64,000 bases of DNA from Thunnus maccoyii (lineage: Eukaryota > Chordata > Actinopteri > Scombriformes > Scombridae), in assembly GCF_910596095.1 (NCBI RefSeq), contig NC_056534.1, forward strand, positions 7,936,990 to 8,000,989, written 5' to 3'. The notes beneath the pieces are model-generated. The model was given only the letters and a program-made list of their open reading frames with translations. It searched no databases and was not told the DNA's origin. Of the stretch, positions 33,819 to 48,500 are shown piece after piece. Position 1 is the first letter of the stretch, and each line of letters opens with the position of its first letter. A program made the position numbers and the translations under genes.

Positions 33819-36165
33819 CAACGGTTTACAAAATAAGGTGGACATCACTGTGGACAGAAAATATCTTTATTTTATTTAGTATTAATTCATTTTTATTTTA
33901 AAAAAAAATGATTTAGGCAGTATTTCATTCTTATTCATTCTGACTCATCTTGTTAATTTCATTTTTATTCGCTGATGGTTATTCAATAAACATATTATTA
34001 TGATTTTTATTTATTTCTATTTATTCAGATGTTTTTTGGCTCAAGGCTAATCTCTCAAGAGTCAATTTTAAAATCACAAGAACATTTTTAGAATATTTTA
34101 GGTCAATAGCACACAGGCTACACACCATATACATGACTGTAATATACTGACTCACTCACAGACCCACTTTAACTTAATCACACATAAAATACACAGCATG
34201 TGCACATACACACTTCAACTACACTAACACATCTGCATACATCTAAACTAAATTATTATTGTTATTATTACCACTAGAAGACAATATAATGAGCTCTCTC
34301 ACAAAGCTGATTGGTGTATGGTTTTCTAATTCAAATGATTAAAGATTATTTATTAGGATTAACATTTTTCATTTTAACCAGGAAATAGTTTTGTTTTTGG
34401 GTTTTTTTTCTATAGTACACGATCACAGAGATGATGTTGTACACTCAAACTGTTTCCGGTCTCGTTCTCTGACAGTAAGAGGACACAGTGCGCCACCGAG
34501 TGGTGAACAACTATACAGTATGCTGTTCCCCTCAGCTGCTGTTCAAGCCTGCTGACACACAGTGGAGCCACCTGGCCGTGAATAACTAGAAGCTGAAGAG
34601 CTGAAAAGGCCTTTTACACTGTGTAAAAGATCCTCAAGCACCATTTAGCCCAACTGATAATTCAGTTTTTAGGGTGAAAGTAAAGTCATAAGTGTAAAAA
34701 TCTTACTCTATTTGCTGTGAACTTTTAAACTTAAAATTCTACTATTATTGAAATTACAGGATGAGAGGTGAATGAATGGATGACACACTTAAACCAAACT
34801 CCCAACCAAGTCAGTAAATCCTGCAGGACTGCCTTTTAAAGTAAAGCTGCTCAGACACCAAAGGATTTAAAATGATGTTACTCCCCAAAGATACAGCGGA
34901 GTTTTGTCACATCCGGAGTCTAAAACTGTCGGACATCACAGTATTGCTTCATTTCAGAAAGAAAAGCCTTCCGGGAGGGTGATGCCCGGAGATCAGAGAA
35001 ATTGGGCTACTACCAGAAAAACAAACAGTTTGGCCAGGAAAAAAACCAAGTAAGAACACAAACATAGATAAGAATAGGGGAATAAGTGATACAAACAATA
35101 TGAATATAGCAGCTCAGCTCTTTCCTATTGTAGTATTGAGCATGTTAAATATCTAATGTCATAATTTCATGTGAAATAAAATATTAAGGCAGACGAGCAT
35201 GAGGGGAAATAGACATACAAGTTTTTGGGATAAAAACCTTGGTACAGGTTATTCATCATGGTCCATGACTGCCTTTTATATTAAACATCCACATCCTTAC
35301 ATCAGTGCACATCATTTACCTGTCTTGTCTAATATTTATAGCTATACTCATACAGTAGCCATATAAACTCAAGCAAGTAGCTACAAGTGTTGCTGTAAAT
35401 GTCTGTGTCTGCTGGATATATGATTTTGGAAAATGTATTCTTTCAAAATTAACCAAATATACATATACATATACATACATAGGTAAAGCAACCAGTCAAG
35501 GTCAAAGCTCTCAGATAGAGAGGCCAGGTTTTCCCTCAGTCTGTTCACTGAGGGAACTGAAGGAGCCTGATGAGGGACCGGCCCCCCCAAAACACAACAA
35601 AATGCTTTTAAAGGAAACCCTCAAGACTCTTTGCAGGATTGCAAGCAGCCCAAAATAAACCCAATCTGACCTTATCACTGGGCAGACAAGGTCCAGGCAG
35701 GGAGAGGGAGGGAGAGGGATAATTCTTTATTCCAACGGGTCATTTTAGGAGAAAAAAAAGAGCTCAGAAATGCAGCTGGTATGTCCGGATTGTTCCATAT
35801 TTGATAAATAATTTCAGAAGGTCTGGAGCCTATCAGCAGCACAGGCAGGACCCTTGACCCTTGAGCCTCACCGGCATAATGTGTGTGTATGTATTGTGCA
35901 TGTATGTGTGTGTATTTACGCCTGTTGAACCCATTGTCTCCGAGTCTGTTATCATTATGCAGCAGTTTCCTCTGGCTGGGGTGACGGAGAAGGGGACAGA
36001 GAAATAGGAATACACTCAATCATCAGTTGCTCAACAATGAAGAGTCTATAAAGTTGACAAGCGCATCACTCCTGGGGCCAATTCCACTGACTTTCAACAG
36101 AAACATTTTTTTTGCACTCTTTCATGTCTGGCATTTCCCTCTTCTCTTCATTTCAACACCCATAG

Positions 36166-36173
<8 letters not shown>
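33819..36173. other. No gene recognised
   Basis: AT-rich intergenic sequence with short frames only. A stretch at 34930-35060 has scattered splice-like words but no protein I recognise. Confidence 0.45.
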
Positions 36174-36202
<29 letters not shown>

Positions 36203-36322
36203 GTACACATACACACACACACACACATGCAGACTCCCACCCTGCTTATCTACCAAGCTGGTGCCCCAGACACAACCACAGCACACAAACAAATACCTGA
36301 CGTCATGGGCACACACACACAC

Positions 36323-36404
<82 letters not shown>
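36174..36404. repeat. (CA)n microsatellite cluster
   Basis: Two (CA)n blocks, 36174-36229 (interrupted by cgta and cata) and 36310-36404 (nearly pure), are separated by about 80 bp of ordinary sequence. Confidence 0.95.
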
Positions 36405-36409
<5 letters not shown>

Positions 36410-36551
36410 GGCTTTCCCATTTCTGGCCTGAAGTCACTGAGTTGGAATGTGATCAAAAATAGAGTGAGAGTGAAATGTGTGTACGTGGGGGGCTGTTTGT
36501 TATTCAGTCCAGCAGAGTGACAAAGGGAGGTTAGGAAAAGGGACACAGAGA

Positions 36552-36590
36552 AGGAGGAGGAGGAGGAGGAGGAGGAGGAGGAGGAGGAAG
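36552..36590. repeat. (GGA)n microsatellite
   Basis: About 13 perfect agg units, purine-only on the plus strand. Confidence 0.95.
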
Positions 36591-39470
36591 ATGGGGCAAG
36601 AGAGAGAGTGAAATCTTCAAACAGACATGGGTACCCACAGACGGTGACACACACTGCTTACACTCACAGACATACACACACACAGACTCTCTTAGTCACC
36701 AGCTATTATCAAAGCCTAGCAGACAGCAGACAATAAATCCACCAGTAACATATCGTACGTACGCGCTGTACTGCAGGTGTGTACATAGGTTTCACATTAT
36801 GCAATGTCGATTTATTTACAGAACTTTTTCTTTTCTTTTTAAAAATACGAGACCTAGATTAATATGTTTTGTTCTTGAACGGAAACTCATGTGGAACATT
36901 AAATAAAAAAGAAAAGCGAATACAGATTCAAGTTCGAGTTTGTTTGTCACTCAACCGCACATAAATTTACAGGATATATTTGAACAAAACATTGTCTCTA
37001 CAGGATCCAGTGCAAGTCAAACATACATATAGGCAAAAATATGTGCAGAGCTCATTTTAGCAGCTAAGCTCTGATCTCATCATTCCCCATACCAATCTCA
37101 CTACATCAGAGACTGGGGAGTGATGATTGATGATAGAACTGAAGCCCTTTCCCTATTCCATACTACATACTAATAGTATATACAATATATACTCATTGTC
37201 AAACTATATTATTTGCATACAAGAAATATTTATTTAACATTTATTTTATATTTATTTGTATAGAGACAAGTATATAGCATCGACTAATGCATTTATAGCC
37301 TAAACCTTGCAATGCCCACTACTGGGTAATGATGCAATATGTGCGCCAATGGATTTAAATGAAATCTTTTCTTTCCTTTGCTTTGATAAACCTCACAAAG
37401 AGAAAGAAAAATGCTTTTTCAGAAGTTTTAATACTTGTTTTCTGTTCCAAGACTTTCTTGGCTCTAACTTACTTTGAATGTTTTGCAGGAAGCTCCTCTG
37501 TTTCCTTTATACATTACACTGTGGGACAATCAACGGCATACTCAAAAATCAAGTGGACTTTAGTACCAACGTTTTGAGTAACTTATTTGAAATGCCACTG
37601 ATATTAATTTGGTGAACACACCACATACTCAAAACTTGTGTGTAGTATAGAATGTATTGGAACAAGGACATAGTTTAAAGTTCAGAGCCTACAGGTGGAC
37701 TGAAGGGTGAAGGTGGGAAATGCTTTGTGAGCACCAGCAGTGGTAGCAGTAAATATTCGCAGTAGTTTAGTAGCACAAAAGAGCAGAGCAATGACCACTT
37801 AAATTAGACAGAATTATTGCAAAAGGGTGCGTTGGATATGTTGCAGTGAATAGAGTATGTCATGTAAGTGAAGCACTCAAGCTCACTGTCTGCCTGATCT
37901 GGCTTCGCTCCATTTATTCTAGGTCACATTCACTAAATATTTTATGGTGCAAGTCTGGTGAGAAGCTTAAATTTAGATGGTTAAATCTGGGATAGGGTCC
38001 AGACATCTACGGTTACCACCTGAGTGTTTATGGTGTAACAATCATGCTGTCCTGCTTAAATGTTCTTGAACAAGAAGCTACAACTGCACCCACTCTCACT
38101 TTACAATTAATCTACCTGGGTAAGAGAGGAAGAGTTGAGAATGTGCAAACTGTAGTTTTTTTTTTGTCATTTGACCTTTTAAAATTAAAAGAGGCAAACA
38201 CAATCCCCCCGTTACAGGATCCATCTGCAAAGTTGTGCAAAGATCAAGTCAAACAATAGTTTTCCCTTATTTCATTAATCATCAGAGATAGTTAAAAGGT
38301 TGTAAATTAATCAGTACTTTCACAAGAAAAATATAGCTAGGGTAAAAAAAGAAAAGGACATTACAATAAACTGATGTGACAGCAGTATTTTTTTCCTGTC
38401 CATCTTGTGCCTCCCTTCACATTCCCTATGTTGAGACCTCTTGTCACGCTATGATGGCCATGGAGCGTCATTGGGGTTTCCCTAATAAAGGAAATAAAGA
38501 AACTTCCAATTGATTGTTGATAAAGTTGCCATGGGATCAGAAGCCTTTGTTTTTTTCTAAAGAACAGTCCAGACTTTCATGAGAAAGCATAGGGGCATTT
38601 CCAGCCTCAAATCTGTTTTCCTGAAAGGAAGATGACAAAGTATGACCTTTGTAGTTTTTGGAATGTGCATAAACAGGATGGATTTTCCTTCCATAGCAGC
38701 CAACACGCATTTACAACAATACGGTGTATCTAAAAGGTTGGCTCACCCAAATTACAAAGACGAAACCATTTTCTCAATTACCCCCAATGACTATACATGT
38801 CACTGTTTTTAATGGAGCTACTCTCTGCTGAAGAAATAGTCCCCATTAACAGTGTTAACAACATTTTGTTCACTGTTTCTGGAAAGGGGCGCTGCTGTAA
38901 CTGTATAAAAGTCTAATTTTTCGATGCAGTGTGCACCGTGAACATTTTCTTCATCCCAAATGTATTCATTGTATTCATATCAAAGATGTAAATTTTTCTG
39001 AAACATTTATTTTCACACTTTTGCTGCAAAGTAAAGGTAGGTAAAAAGCAAAGAAAGAAAGACAATACACAATATAGGTCATGAGCACAGCTCAACTTTA
39101 TGACATCACCAACAGCACGGCACACATTTTAATCTGCTGAGCCACACAGAGTGGCCCCGTGGGGTCAATCTTAAGCTACCCTGTGACCAGTGTGACAGCA
39201 GCATACCACAGGTTTAATCCTCTCTCAGTCCAGCAGGACACTGAGCTCACTGCGGTGATGTCATCAAGGTGAGTCAGAGATGTCTGTGACAGTCAGGGTT
39301 GAGGTTGTGAGGAGGAGTATTGTGGTACGAGATGTGCACCCGTGAGAGACTGTGTACTTGTGATATCATCCTGTGGGGTCATAAATGTGGTCAGTGACTC
39401 ACCAGCTATTAGGGGTTAAAGGGATGGTCATCAAATAATCTCATAAAAAGACCAAAACCAACAATGACTT
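36591..39470. other. No gene recognised
   Basis: Intergenic-type sequence. At about 38725-38890 words such as ggttggctcacccaaatt and gaaatagtccccattaac look like a fragment of a dispersed teleost repeat (low confidence). Nothing else is supported. Confidence 0.4.
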
Positions 39471-39778
39471 GATGGTAAATGGACTGTACTTGTATAGCAC
39501 CTTTCTAGTCTTCCGACCACTCAGCACTTTTTACACTACGAATCACATTAACACGCTGAATGGGTACAGGGGCTACCCTGCAAGGTCCCAACCTGCCCAT
39601 CAGAGGAAGCTAACCATTCACACACATTCATACACTGATGGCACAGCCATCAGAAGCAATTTGGGGTTAAGTGTCTTGCCCAAGGACACATCGGCATGTG
39701 GACTGGAGGAGCCGGGAATCAAACCGCCGATCTTCCGATTAGTGGACGACCCGCTCTACCTCCTGAGCCACAGCCGCC
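39471..39778 (-). mobile_element. tRNA-derived SINE (copy 1)
   Basis: Read on the minus strand it begins ggcggctgtggctcaggagg, with an A-box-like tggctcaggaggtagagcgg and a B-box-like ggtttgattcc about 35 bases further on, the RNA polymerase III promoter layout of a tRNA head. The body ends ...gtgctatacaagtacagtcc. A second copy lies at 51997-52246. Confidence 0.75.
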
Positions 39779-41053
39779 TGATCTACTGACAAGTATTTTT
39801 CTGTGTAATCAAAGCATATAACTTATTCCTATGTGCCACTGACCAACATTATTGTCCAAAAACTATTGAAAACACATCAGTGACCCACGCTGGTGTACTG
39901 TGTTCCTTCATTACCATGAACATAAGCACTATAGTTTATTTCAAATCAGTCCCACATACATCATCCTGCTGTGGCAAATACATGCTAGTGCAACAAATCT
40001 TGAAAATAGTCAAAAACACTTTTTATTCCTTAAGTAAGGTTCGCCAAAAACTACAATACCCAGCAGTGTTAGGAAAACTTAAGTCCTTTTTTAAAAATGA
40101 AACTATAAATTTGTGGACCGTTTCTAAAGCTTAACGTCTTCGGGAGGAACCACTGGACTTGAGGCTTGTAGCCACAGACACGGTGAGAAAGTCAGAGAGT
40201 AATGACAGATAGACTTTATTGCACGTTATTGTTTTTGTCTTTTTGTGGATCTTGAATATCGAGAGCTTTATCATTTAAGGTTAGGTAAGGGTGAGGCTGC
40301 AGGGAATAGATTCAAGTGTATGTAACAATCTCCTAAGTGAGTGTATGTGTGTGCAGAGGGACAGACAGAGCCTGACATAAAATATGAGACATTACACACA
40401 TTAATGTGGTTTTATGTCTGTCTGTGTGTGAGTGTGAAACATACTGAAAGAAAGACTGATATACAAAATGAGACGGTGTGTGTATGTGCCTTTGTGTGTG
40501 GTACAGGGGTTAGTAAGTTGCTGTCACATATTGTCACTTATTAACTAAAGTCTTCCTGCAGTCTCGCCTGTGGAGAATTCCTTATCAGTGATATCACAGG
40601 TAGTGGACAGTTTCAGGCAGCAAGCGGAAAGACTCCTTAAAAGGAGATCTGTGTTGTTTTTCGTCTCGGTCCACCACCGTCAAACATCATCTCCACTTCC
40701 TCAAATTGTCTTAAGGATGAGTTGGTGGGTGTATGCAGGTTATTGCAATGTTATTCCAAAGTCATTGACTGTAAGAAGAATGAGCCACATGTAGATGAGT
40801 ATTATTTTTTAATTGAGTGAGTGGGTGTCAAGGCTTTGTCCGTGTTTGACTTCTTTCACAAGCTTCCACATGCATTTATTGTCAAGCTTCACTGTAGCAC
40901 ACCAGTATAGTACAACTTAACCATTAAAATAATTTTTAGCATCAATGTCATATTGAATCAACATTTTACAACAATAGGTTTGAGGGCTTTTTTGGCGATC
41001 AATCTCTTTGTTACTAGATATAGTAATAGTAATAAAATCATTCATGTTTGTGT
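39779..41053. other. No gene recognised
   Basis: Ordinary intergenic sequence with short open frames lacking support. Confidence 0.45.
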
Positions 41054-41057
41054 TTAA

Positions 41058-41573
41058 AGGATAGGTTCACAATGTTTCATGTCTGTCTTAAAACAATAGT
41101 CAGATGGCCATATGAACATTGAAACAAGGTTTGTTCACTGTAATCATTTCTCCTGTTCATACTGGCCATTAGAAGATCCCCTTCAAAGATCCCCACAAAA
41201 TCCACAGTCCTTGTTTTGAGCAGAAATGTATTTAGAAGTTTATCTGAGGATAATATGAGGCGTCACCCGTAAGTGGATCACTTCCACATTTACAGTTCAG
41301 CAGCAGCGGAGGTATAGTAGCAAAAAGAGGGAATTTGGCGCTGAAAAGACTTTGAAGGATATTGAATTGATTTGTCTAATTTGTACTGCTGAAGCCTCAT
41401 TTTAGCTTGAAATAAACTTTGAAATACACTTTTGTTACCCATTACTTACATTGAAAGTGCATTATGAGGGGATCTTCTAATGGCCAGCATGAACAGGACA
41501 AGTGATTACATTTGTCAATGTTTGTTTGTGCACCTGACTACTGTTTTACAATAGACTTTTGTGAACATATCCT
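41058..41573. mobile_element. MITE with TTAA target sites (family B)
   Basis: The ends aggataggttcac (41058) and gtgaacatatcct (ending 41573) are inverted copies with one mismatch, directly flanked by TTAA at 41054-41057 and 41574-41577. Internal inverted words ggccattagaagatcccc and ggggatcttctaatggcc give it a further hairpin. No coding capacity. Confidence 0.75.
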
Positions 41574-41577
41574 TTAA

Positions 41578-44500
41578 CTGACCAATAAGTCAAATTTTCT
41601 AATCTGATTTGAACTGAGGAGCTTTCTGATTATCTTGTTTTTCAACTGATGTGAACTCTAGTAGATCATTATATTAAGAAATATATGTGGGCTGTTTGAA
41701 GGTTGGATTATTATATCAATTTGGAAGGACTAATGGAATAATGGAAGAGTAACGGTGGAGTGAATGACTGGATCGCATGATGAGTGTTTACGAGGTTTTG
41801 AGAGTGAGGACCACATGTTTCCTTTTGTTTTCCATACAATCTCCCTCGTAGCAATTAAAGCATTACAAAGCTTTTTCATGGTTATGTTTGGGCACTCAAA
41901 GCACTTGGTTAATCCTTGTAAACAGTAAAGGTGAAAGCCATATCTTACCACCTTTATACCTTTTTATCATTTCTATGGGGGAAGCTGTGTGAGTCATTGC
42001 AGATAATGACAGACTGTGTTCAGCTGTGGATGCATCATAATAAGACTATTATAGTCTATAAATAGTAAGAGGGCTGTATAGTGTGTAACGATGGATACAG
42101 ACATGTCAATAGACGTACACACAGACAATTATTTAGACATATCAGGACTAGGAACAGCGAAGTTTAGACAATACGAAGGGAAAATCTGACATGATGTGTA
42201 CTTCATTTAACCAGACAAGCTGACTAAGGGAAGATTCTTTTCTACAGTAATGACCTGAGGGAAAAGATAAATTACATTCTTGGAATCTGCCTGGTAAAAC
42301 CACAGTCTTCTGCTGTCGGCCACTTGGCAGCTGGAGGATTTGGTGTCTTGCAAAATGGCAGCAGAGTCTTTAAGCCAGCGGAGGTCACTTTTCCCTCCAC
42401 TTGTTTGAGCTTTCAAGGGATTTGAACCAACATCCTTTCAGTTGCAAGTCTGCTTCTCAAACTATCACACGCTGTTCCTTTGTATGTGTGGGTTATTTGT
42501 GTGTAAGTATTTGTTTGTGGATGAATAGAAAATGTGCAAGTGCGTGCATGCATAAATGTGGGTGGGTGTGTTTCTTCAGCGTATGAGCACAGGTATGATG
42601 CTATAGACATTTACAAAACCGTGCATGCATTTGTATCCCCACCTGGGTACTGCAGACACCACAAATCTTCACCCCTCACCTCCCCACCACACCAAAGAGA
42701 GTCTCCCTCTGAGCTCATGTCTGGAGCTCTGCCCACCTCCTGTCTGAAACAGGATAATACAGCAACTTTGTCTTTATCTATGAGTAGGCTGCCTCTCCTA
42801 AATAATAAACCCACTATAAAAAGTCATTAACTTTTAGTTTGTACGCATTTAGCTGAGAGCAAACTTACCTATCTTTGGCTCCCAATGTCTTTTGGGAAAA
42901 AAGTATTAATAATCTCCTGATTATATAACTTAACATTATTCCAAAGAGTAATAACAGAAGTTTCTTGTACAGGTGTCAGTTTAGCCTAGCATTACGATTA
43001 ACATCATCTCAGCTAAATGCCTAAAAAGGCCACATTAGGAGAGTGCAATTTATTAATTTATAATGACTGATTAATGATCATTTTTGTATCCGTGCATGAT
43101 GTCATGTGCATGTGTGTATGTGGATTGTGGAAAGGGTCAGGATGTCTGAAGGAAGGCTGAACCCAGAAAGCAGGATCCACCCAGAGAGACTCACGCAAGC
43201 CTATCAATGGAGCCATTGATACATGAAAGGCCACGGATGGATGGAGGGAGTGTGTGAGAGTGAGTGTGTGTCTGAGAATATGAGAGGAAGAGATTTACGA
43301 GAACAAATCCTCCAGATGTAGAGTGTGAAGCAAGCTTCAGACATTCATGTTTGCCCGGGTCAAGACCTTTGAGAGAGTTTGATATTTCCATGACCTGCAG
43401 ACATTAAACACATGTTTTCCTGCTGCTAAAACCACTCGACTGTCTTTCTTTTCTCTGATCCCTCTTTTATCTTTCATCCCTTTACTTGCAATTCATTTCT
43501 TATTCAAGTTACTCAATGGGCCAACCAACTTTTAAGTTCTTCATGTATTCATTGGCCTTCAACCAATGTCCCACTGAATACTGCGAAAACAGAGACTGAC
43601 AGATTGTTGTGTTTTGATTCAGTGTTACACGCCAGAGGCTGACTGATACACACTGTGATGCATTAGAGGCTTTTTCAAAAGTTGCAAATACCTTGATTTG
43701 ACAGAAATGCTAATTGTCCCTCACAGGTTTCTGGTTACAGAAAGAGTTTTATTGTCAATAGTGAGCAAGTTAGTTGATTAAGACTAGAGGTAAGCTCAAA
43801 AAAATGGCAAAGTTTCATATAACGAGGCTGAATATAGCTATATGGTAGGATCGGCGGATTGATACCTTAAGTATTGATACTTAAGATAGGATAGGATCAA
43901 TACCAAATAAATAAATAAATAAATAAATATCTCTCTCTTGTTAGATTGTGTTTTTTGATACCTGTGTGTGTGATGAAGAGCCAGTTTGGGCTCAAAACAT
44001 TGTACTTTTTTTAAATCCAATTAAGTTTTTCAAAGGGAGCATTCAACAATGTTTTGAGTCCTTGGGAGGCAGAGATCATGTTTTGGGCACATGAACACTT
44101 GTTAGTGCATGTTCTCATTGTTTTCTGCTGCTTCTGTGCATATATGCTCATGCGTGATCATCTCGTGAGCTCAGAGACAACAGACAATGAACATTCATTT
44201 ACTGTCTTGTGTTATAAGTACATAGAATTAAATCATTAACACAATGATTCATTAATCATTAAAAAGAAATTCTTAATGTTAACACCCGTCTTACTGCCAG
44301 CAAGATAAACACACTTCCTGTATACCAGCACAGACTACGCAGAGACTGTGTCCGATTTTCCATCATTTTATTCTAGTGTCTGAGTTATAAATGTAAAAGC
44401 TATGCACTATATAATATCCTCAAAAATGAATAACCTGAATGACAAATGTAGTGTTCATAGCATTCATACCATGCTTTACATTTGGTAAATCTGTAAAGAC

Positions 44501-45465
44501 AGTTACAGCATTAGTTTTAGTAATGGTGCAAAATGATGATAGCTCAGTAAAGAGTAAATAGTGATTTCAACACATAACTGTGAGTAATTACACCCACATA
44601 TTCATCCGTGCAAAACATATAAAACTGGAAGGAAACTAAAAAGTTAGCCACAATATTGCTACAGGTGGCAAGTGCCTGTGTTTACCTTCTTTGTCCGACA
44701 CTTATAATAACAATCTGAGTCTGTCATTGGCAAAAACAAGCTTTTAGTGGACGTACTTTGATGGATGCAGTTGCCCCCAACGATAACATTGCAGCCTGTT
44801 TTGCGGATGCTGGCTGAAGCGCTCTCGCTCAATGCTGGACCGGTTTCAAAAATTGTTGTCTCCATTAGTCACTTAGACCTAAAATGATGGGAAAATAGGA
44901 GCCAGGTGGAAAAACACCAAAGCTTCCCTTCCCTTCTCTAAGTGTTTTTTAAATAACATAATGATGATGGTGATTTTTGAACGTTGAGTGTTTGCAGCTA
45001 ATTTACTGTACTTTTAGCGTTTATGACATGTATCAGCTGGGCTGAATGGATATGGGTTGAATCATTATCCCACCATTATATCAATCAGAGACAGACAGTA
45101 ATGAGAAAGACATTTATTTTTGTGGAAACATGTTGATATATCACACTAAAGACCATTGTTGCTTTACTTCCACCACAATTATGTATATTCATAACCAAAT
45201 TTGAAAATTCAGGATTAGAGTAACTATGTACTCTGTCTCTCCTTTTCACTCTCTTGCCCTGCCCTGTCTGTCACCTTTTCATATCTGCCTCATCTGTGTT
45301 CCTTTTCAGTTTGTATTTGTCTGTGCTAACTCTTCCACAGTGAACTATCCAGTCTGTGTGTGGGACCAGCTGTCAGTGTTTTGATTTTCACTTGTTGCTC
45401 AGTGTTTCATTGCTACCTGAACTGTGGCTGACACTCAATTTTCATCCGGAACACCTCTGCACAAA
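41578..45465. other. No gene recognised
   Basis: Nearly 4 kb without a supported gene. It holds an (AAAT)n run at 43905-43929 preceded by a short palindromic word, ccttaagtattgatacttaa. Open frames are short and lack splice context. Confidence 0.45.

Positions 45466-45542
<77 letters not shown>
45466..45542. repeat. (CA)n microsatellite
   Basis: About 38 perfect CA units. Confidence 0.95.
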
Positions 45543-45544
<2 letters not shown>

Positions 45545-46379
45545 CACTGACATGCCACATGAAAGAAAAGACAAAATGATATGTGTCAGCTGAGATTTCT
45601 CTGCATATGTCTGAGCACGTGTGTGTGTTTTATCCACTCTTAATCTGGAAATACAGTTAATGGCAAAAGCACTCAAGGAAATTTCTGTATTGTGTGGATG
45701 TGTTCATACAAACTGTGCTCATAGAAATGCAGTTAGTTGCAGTTAGTTGTACTAGAGATGTTTATTTCCCCAAATTGGCTTAGAAATTTTTCAGTGTATA
45801 TCATAATTTTCTGGAAAGAATTTCTAAAATCATTGTCATCATATTATATAATTATTACAGTAACTTGTTAGTAAAGGGTAGCCAGCGATGCAAAAATTAA
45901 AAAGTTGAAAGTTAAAAGTTAAAAGTACACATTTTCCTGCTCATTTAATCCCTTGAGAGAGTGACCATTCAAGCATCTCCATCAGTTGAACAGATATGAA
46001 ACTCACCTGGATGACTCATCAGAAAAAAACACACAAACTCCTTTAAAAAAACTTTTTTTTTTTATTAAAAAGGTACAAGACAGTGTACATAAAAAAATAT
46101 GGGGATAGAAGTAAATTACGACTTTCAGTGAGCAGCATATAGTATTAAGAAACATCCAATGATTCCACTGAGCTTAAAATTCAGTTGCACCCTCTGCTAA
46201 TGATGTTGAAGCTGGAGTTCAGAGTAGAACTGTCAATTTTTTAATAATTTAGTAAAACGTGTGTGATGTTTTTGTCCCTGAATGCACCAACATAGCATTT
46301 TGAACTCTGAGTTCAGCTACTGAGGCTCAAGAGCTGGAGCATGAGCCAAATAATGCACCGATTTTCCAGGAGATGCCAT
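45543..46379. other. No gene recognised
   Basis: AT-rich sequence without a supported feature. Confidence 0.4.
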
Positions 46380-46830
46380 GTCAAACATTCAGTGAAGTAA
46401 TCATTGAACAAGCCTCACCATTTTAGCATGCTTACATTTGCTAATTTGCATTAAAAACAAGGAGTGCAGATGAAGCTGATAGGAATGTCATTAGTTTTAC
46501 AGGTATTTGGTCATAAACCAAAGTATTGGACAAGTTATAATTTTGACCCAATGATGATGCTTGAGAAGAAATTAAGAGATCATCAATTCATCCTGAGGGG
46601 GACATGAACGTGTGTACCACATTTCTTGGCAAACCATCCTATAGTTTTTGAGACATTTGACTCAAAACCACAAATGAGAATCACATGGTGGTGCTAGAGG
46701 AAAAGTCAAGGAGTCATCAAAGTCATTAGGATTCATCCTCTGGGCATTATGGATATCTATGCAAATTTTAATGGCACTCCATCCAATCGCTGTTGTGGTG
46801 GACTGGCCAACCAGATGACAGACAACATTA
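46380..46830 (-). repeat. Dispersed teleost repeat (copy 2, minus orientation)
   Basis: Reversed words of the family at 31000-31720: ttagcatgcttacatttgct, ggtcataaaccaaagtattg, gtggtgctagaggaaaagtc and aggattcatcctctgggc. Non-coding. Confidence 0.65.
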
Positions 46831-47640
46831 CCAACCATCAAAAACTAAGAAAAACTTTCAAATGTGACGTCACTGTTGGTAGAAATACGTCACACACAGC
46901 TCCCTGCCCACTTCATCAGTTGGTAGAGACAATAAGAGAAAGAGAGAACACACAAACGGCCTTGTAGGTGGGAGGAAGCAGGTGGGGAGGAAGGAGTAAA
47001 ACCTTGATTTAAGGGATATGGTCCACTTCTATGTGTGTGTGTGTGTGTGTATGTGTGTGTGTGTCACAGATCACACTGTTCCTACAGCCCCAGGAATGAA
47101 TAGCATGCGGATATTACTTTTATGCCCATATCTGTGTTTGTGTGAGGAATGATAATGAGATTCTTGCCTACATCAAATAGAGTAGACTTTTGCCACCACA
47201 TAAAACTACATAAACTTCTTTAAAGCCTTTACTCATGGCATTAGGAGGTAAGATGAAACTTTAATGATCCCCTTAAGGGAATTAGGCTGTTGCAACAGCA
47301 AACAGAATCATACTACATCAAAGTGTATTAGAATATTATGATAAGATGTAAGACCACAGCAAGAGAAGGTAATTTCAACATATACCAGTTACACTATTAC
47401 AACAGATTAAAGACGGTATCCTGATCCTCTTCTTTCGTTCTTTTTTTCTTTCTTTCTTTCTTTCTTTCCTTCCTTCCTCCCTTCTTTCTTCTCACTCTCC
47501 CCAGCACTCCCATTTCTTGTAAAATGGTCATTTACTTATATAATATAGAAATATTTTTAATTATTATTAATAATGTGGATTATCCTTAAGTAACTGTGTT
47601 GTAAAGGTCAATGGTCATAATAAATCATATGTAGATGTGA
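46831..47640. other. No gene; simple-sequence patches
   Basis: It contains a (gt)n patch at 47033-47064 and a pyrimidine (cttt)n/(cctt)n tract at 47433-47490. The words tgaaactttaatgatcccct near 47253 resemble the end of a common fish retroposon, but no full element could be bounded. Confidence 0.4.
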
Positions 47641-47649
47641 TTTTTGGAG

Positions 47650-48500
47650 ACAGTAAATTCAACAAGATTTCTCTCAAAATCAATGTTTGGCATTAACCAT
47701 GGCCCGCGGCTACAAAAAGTTACTCTGTGGTCACCAAGTTTTATCCGCATACTGCAAGCTTTTGCCAACGCAACGTTACAGTTCCAGAAACATCCCGATT
47801 CCTTTGCACCTTTTAGTTCAACATTCTATGAAAACAGCGAACAGTACTTGTCGCTGGCTAGCTACCGATATGCCATTATGGCATGGGTATGGTGTCTATC
47901 ACCTATCCGGGTGGAAAGGTGTGGAGAAAATCCCCACTTACAGTTTGACAATATTCTCAACAACAGTTGCCATCTTGCTTTAATAAATGGGGGAGAGTGG
48001 CCCTCCATAAGGGCTTGTAGGCAGATAGAGCAGGAAAAGGTGACACCAAGTGACAACCTCCGGGGCTGAAAAAAGAAGCCAATGTGGAAATGCCAAAAAC
48101 TGCAGTTCCTCAAATGGACACTTGAGGCTTGCTCAAGCCTCAAGCTTGCTCACCTCCATGTTAAAATGCCCAACTTTACAGCAGAAATAAACATGTTCAC
48201 AGCCTGGTACAAAAAACGGTTTTGGTCTCTAGCTAATTTCCCCATTCATGACAACTGTACAGGGATGAACTCTTTTTATAACTCACTTGTTTAATTTTTA
48301 TTAAGCTGTAAGGTTGTGCATAATTAAGGATGTGGCCACTTTGAGTGACAGGTCTGTAGCCACTAGGTGGCTTGTTTCAGCAACCAGGCTTCATTTGGCC
48401 CACCTCAGCTCCACCTCTTTGCCCGTTTTGGATTAGCTGGGTTAGATGTGTCATCACGGTGGCTATGTCCATATTCTTTACAGTCTATGGGTGACACCTA
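47650..48500. repeat. Dispersed teleost repeat with spurious open frames
   Basis: The right part (gtggaaatgccaaaaactgc, aaatgcccaactttacagca, acaaaaaacggttttggtct, tgtagccactaggtggc, ttctttacagtctatgggtg) matches a repeat I know as widespread in fish genomes. The left part carries a 141-codon frame with no recognisable protein features. Family name not assigned. Confidence 0.5.

Noticed and set aside
36027-36654. Frames of alternating His-Thr or Cys-Val over (CA)n, and similar frames at 45356-45676 and 60137-60325
   Set aside because: Translation of dinucleotide repeats only.
44659-44865. 68-codon minus-strand frame METTIFETGPALSE
   Set aside because: It has a plausible amino-acid mix but no domain, no splice partner and no matching exon nearby.
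47644-48069. 141-codon plus-strand frame
   Set aside because: It lies within a dispersed repeat, overlaps other open frames and has no recognisable domain.
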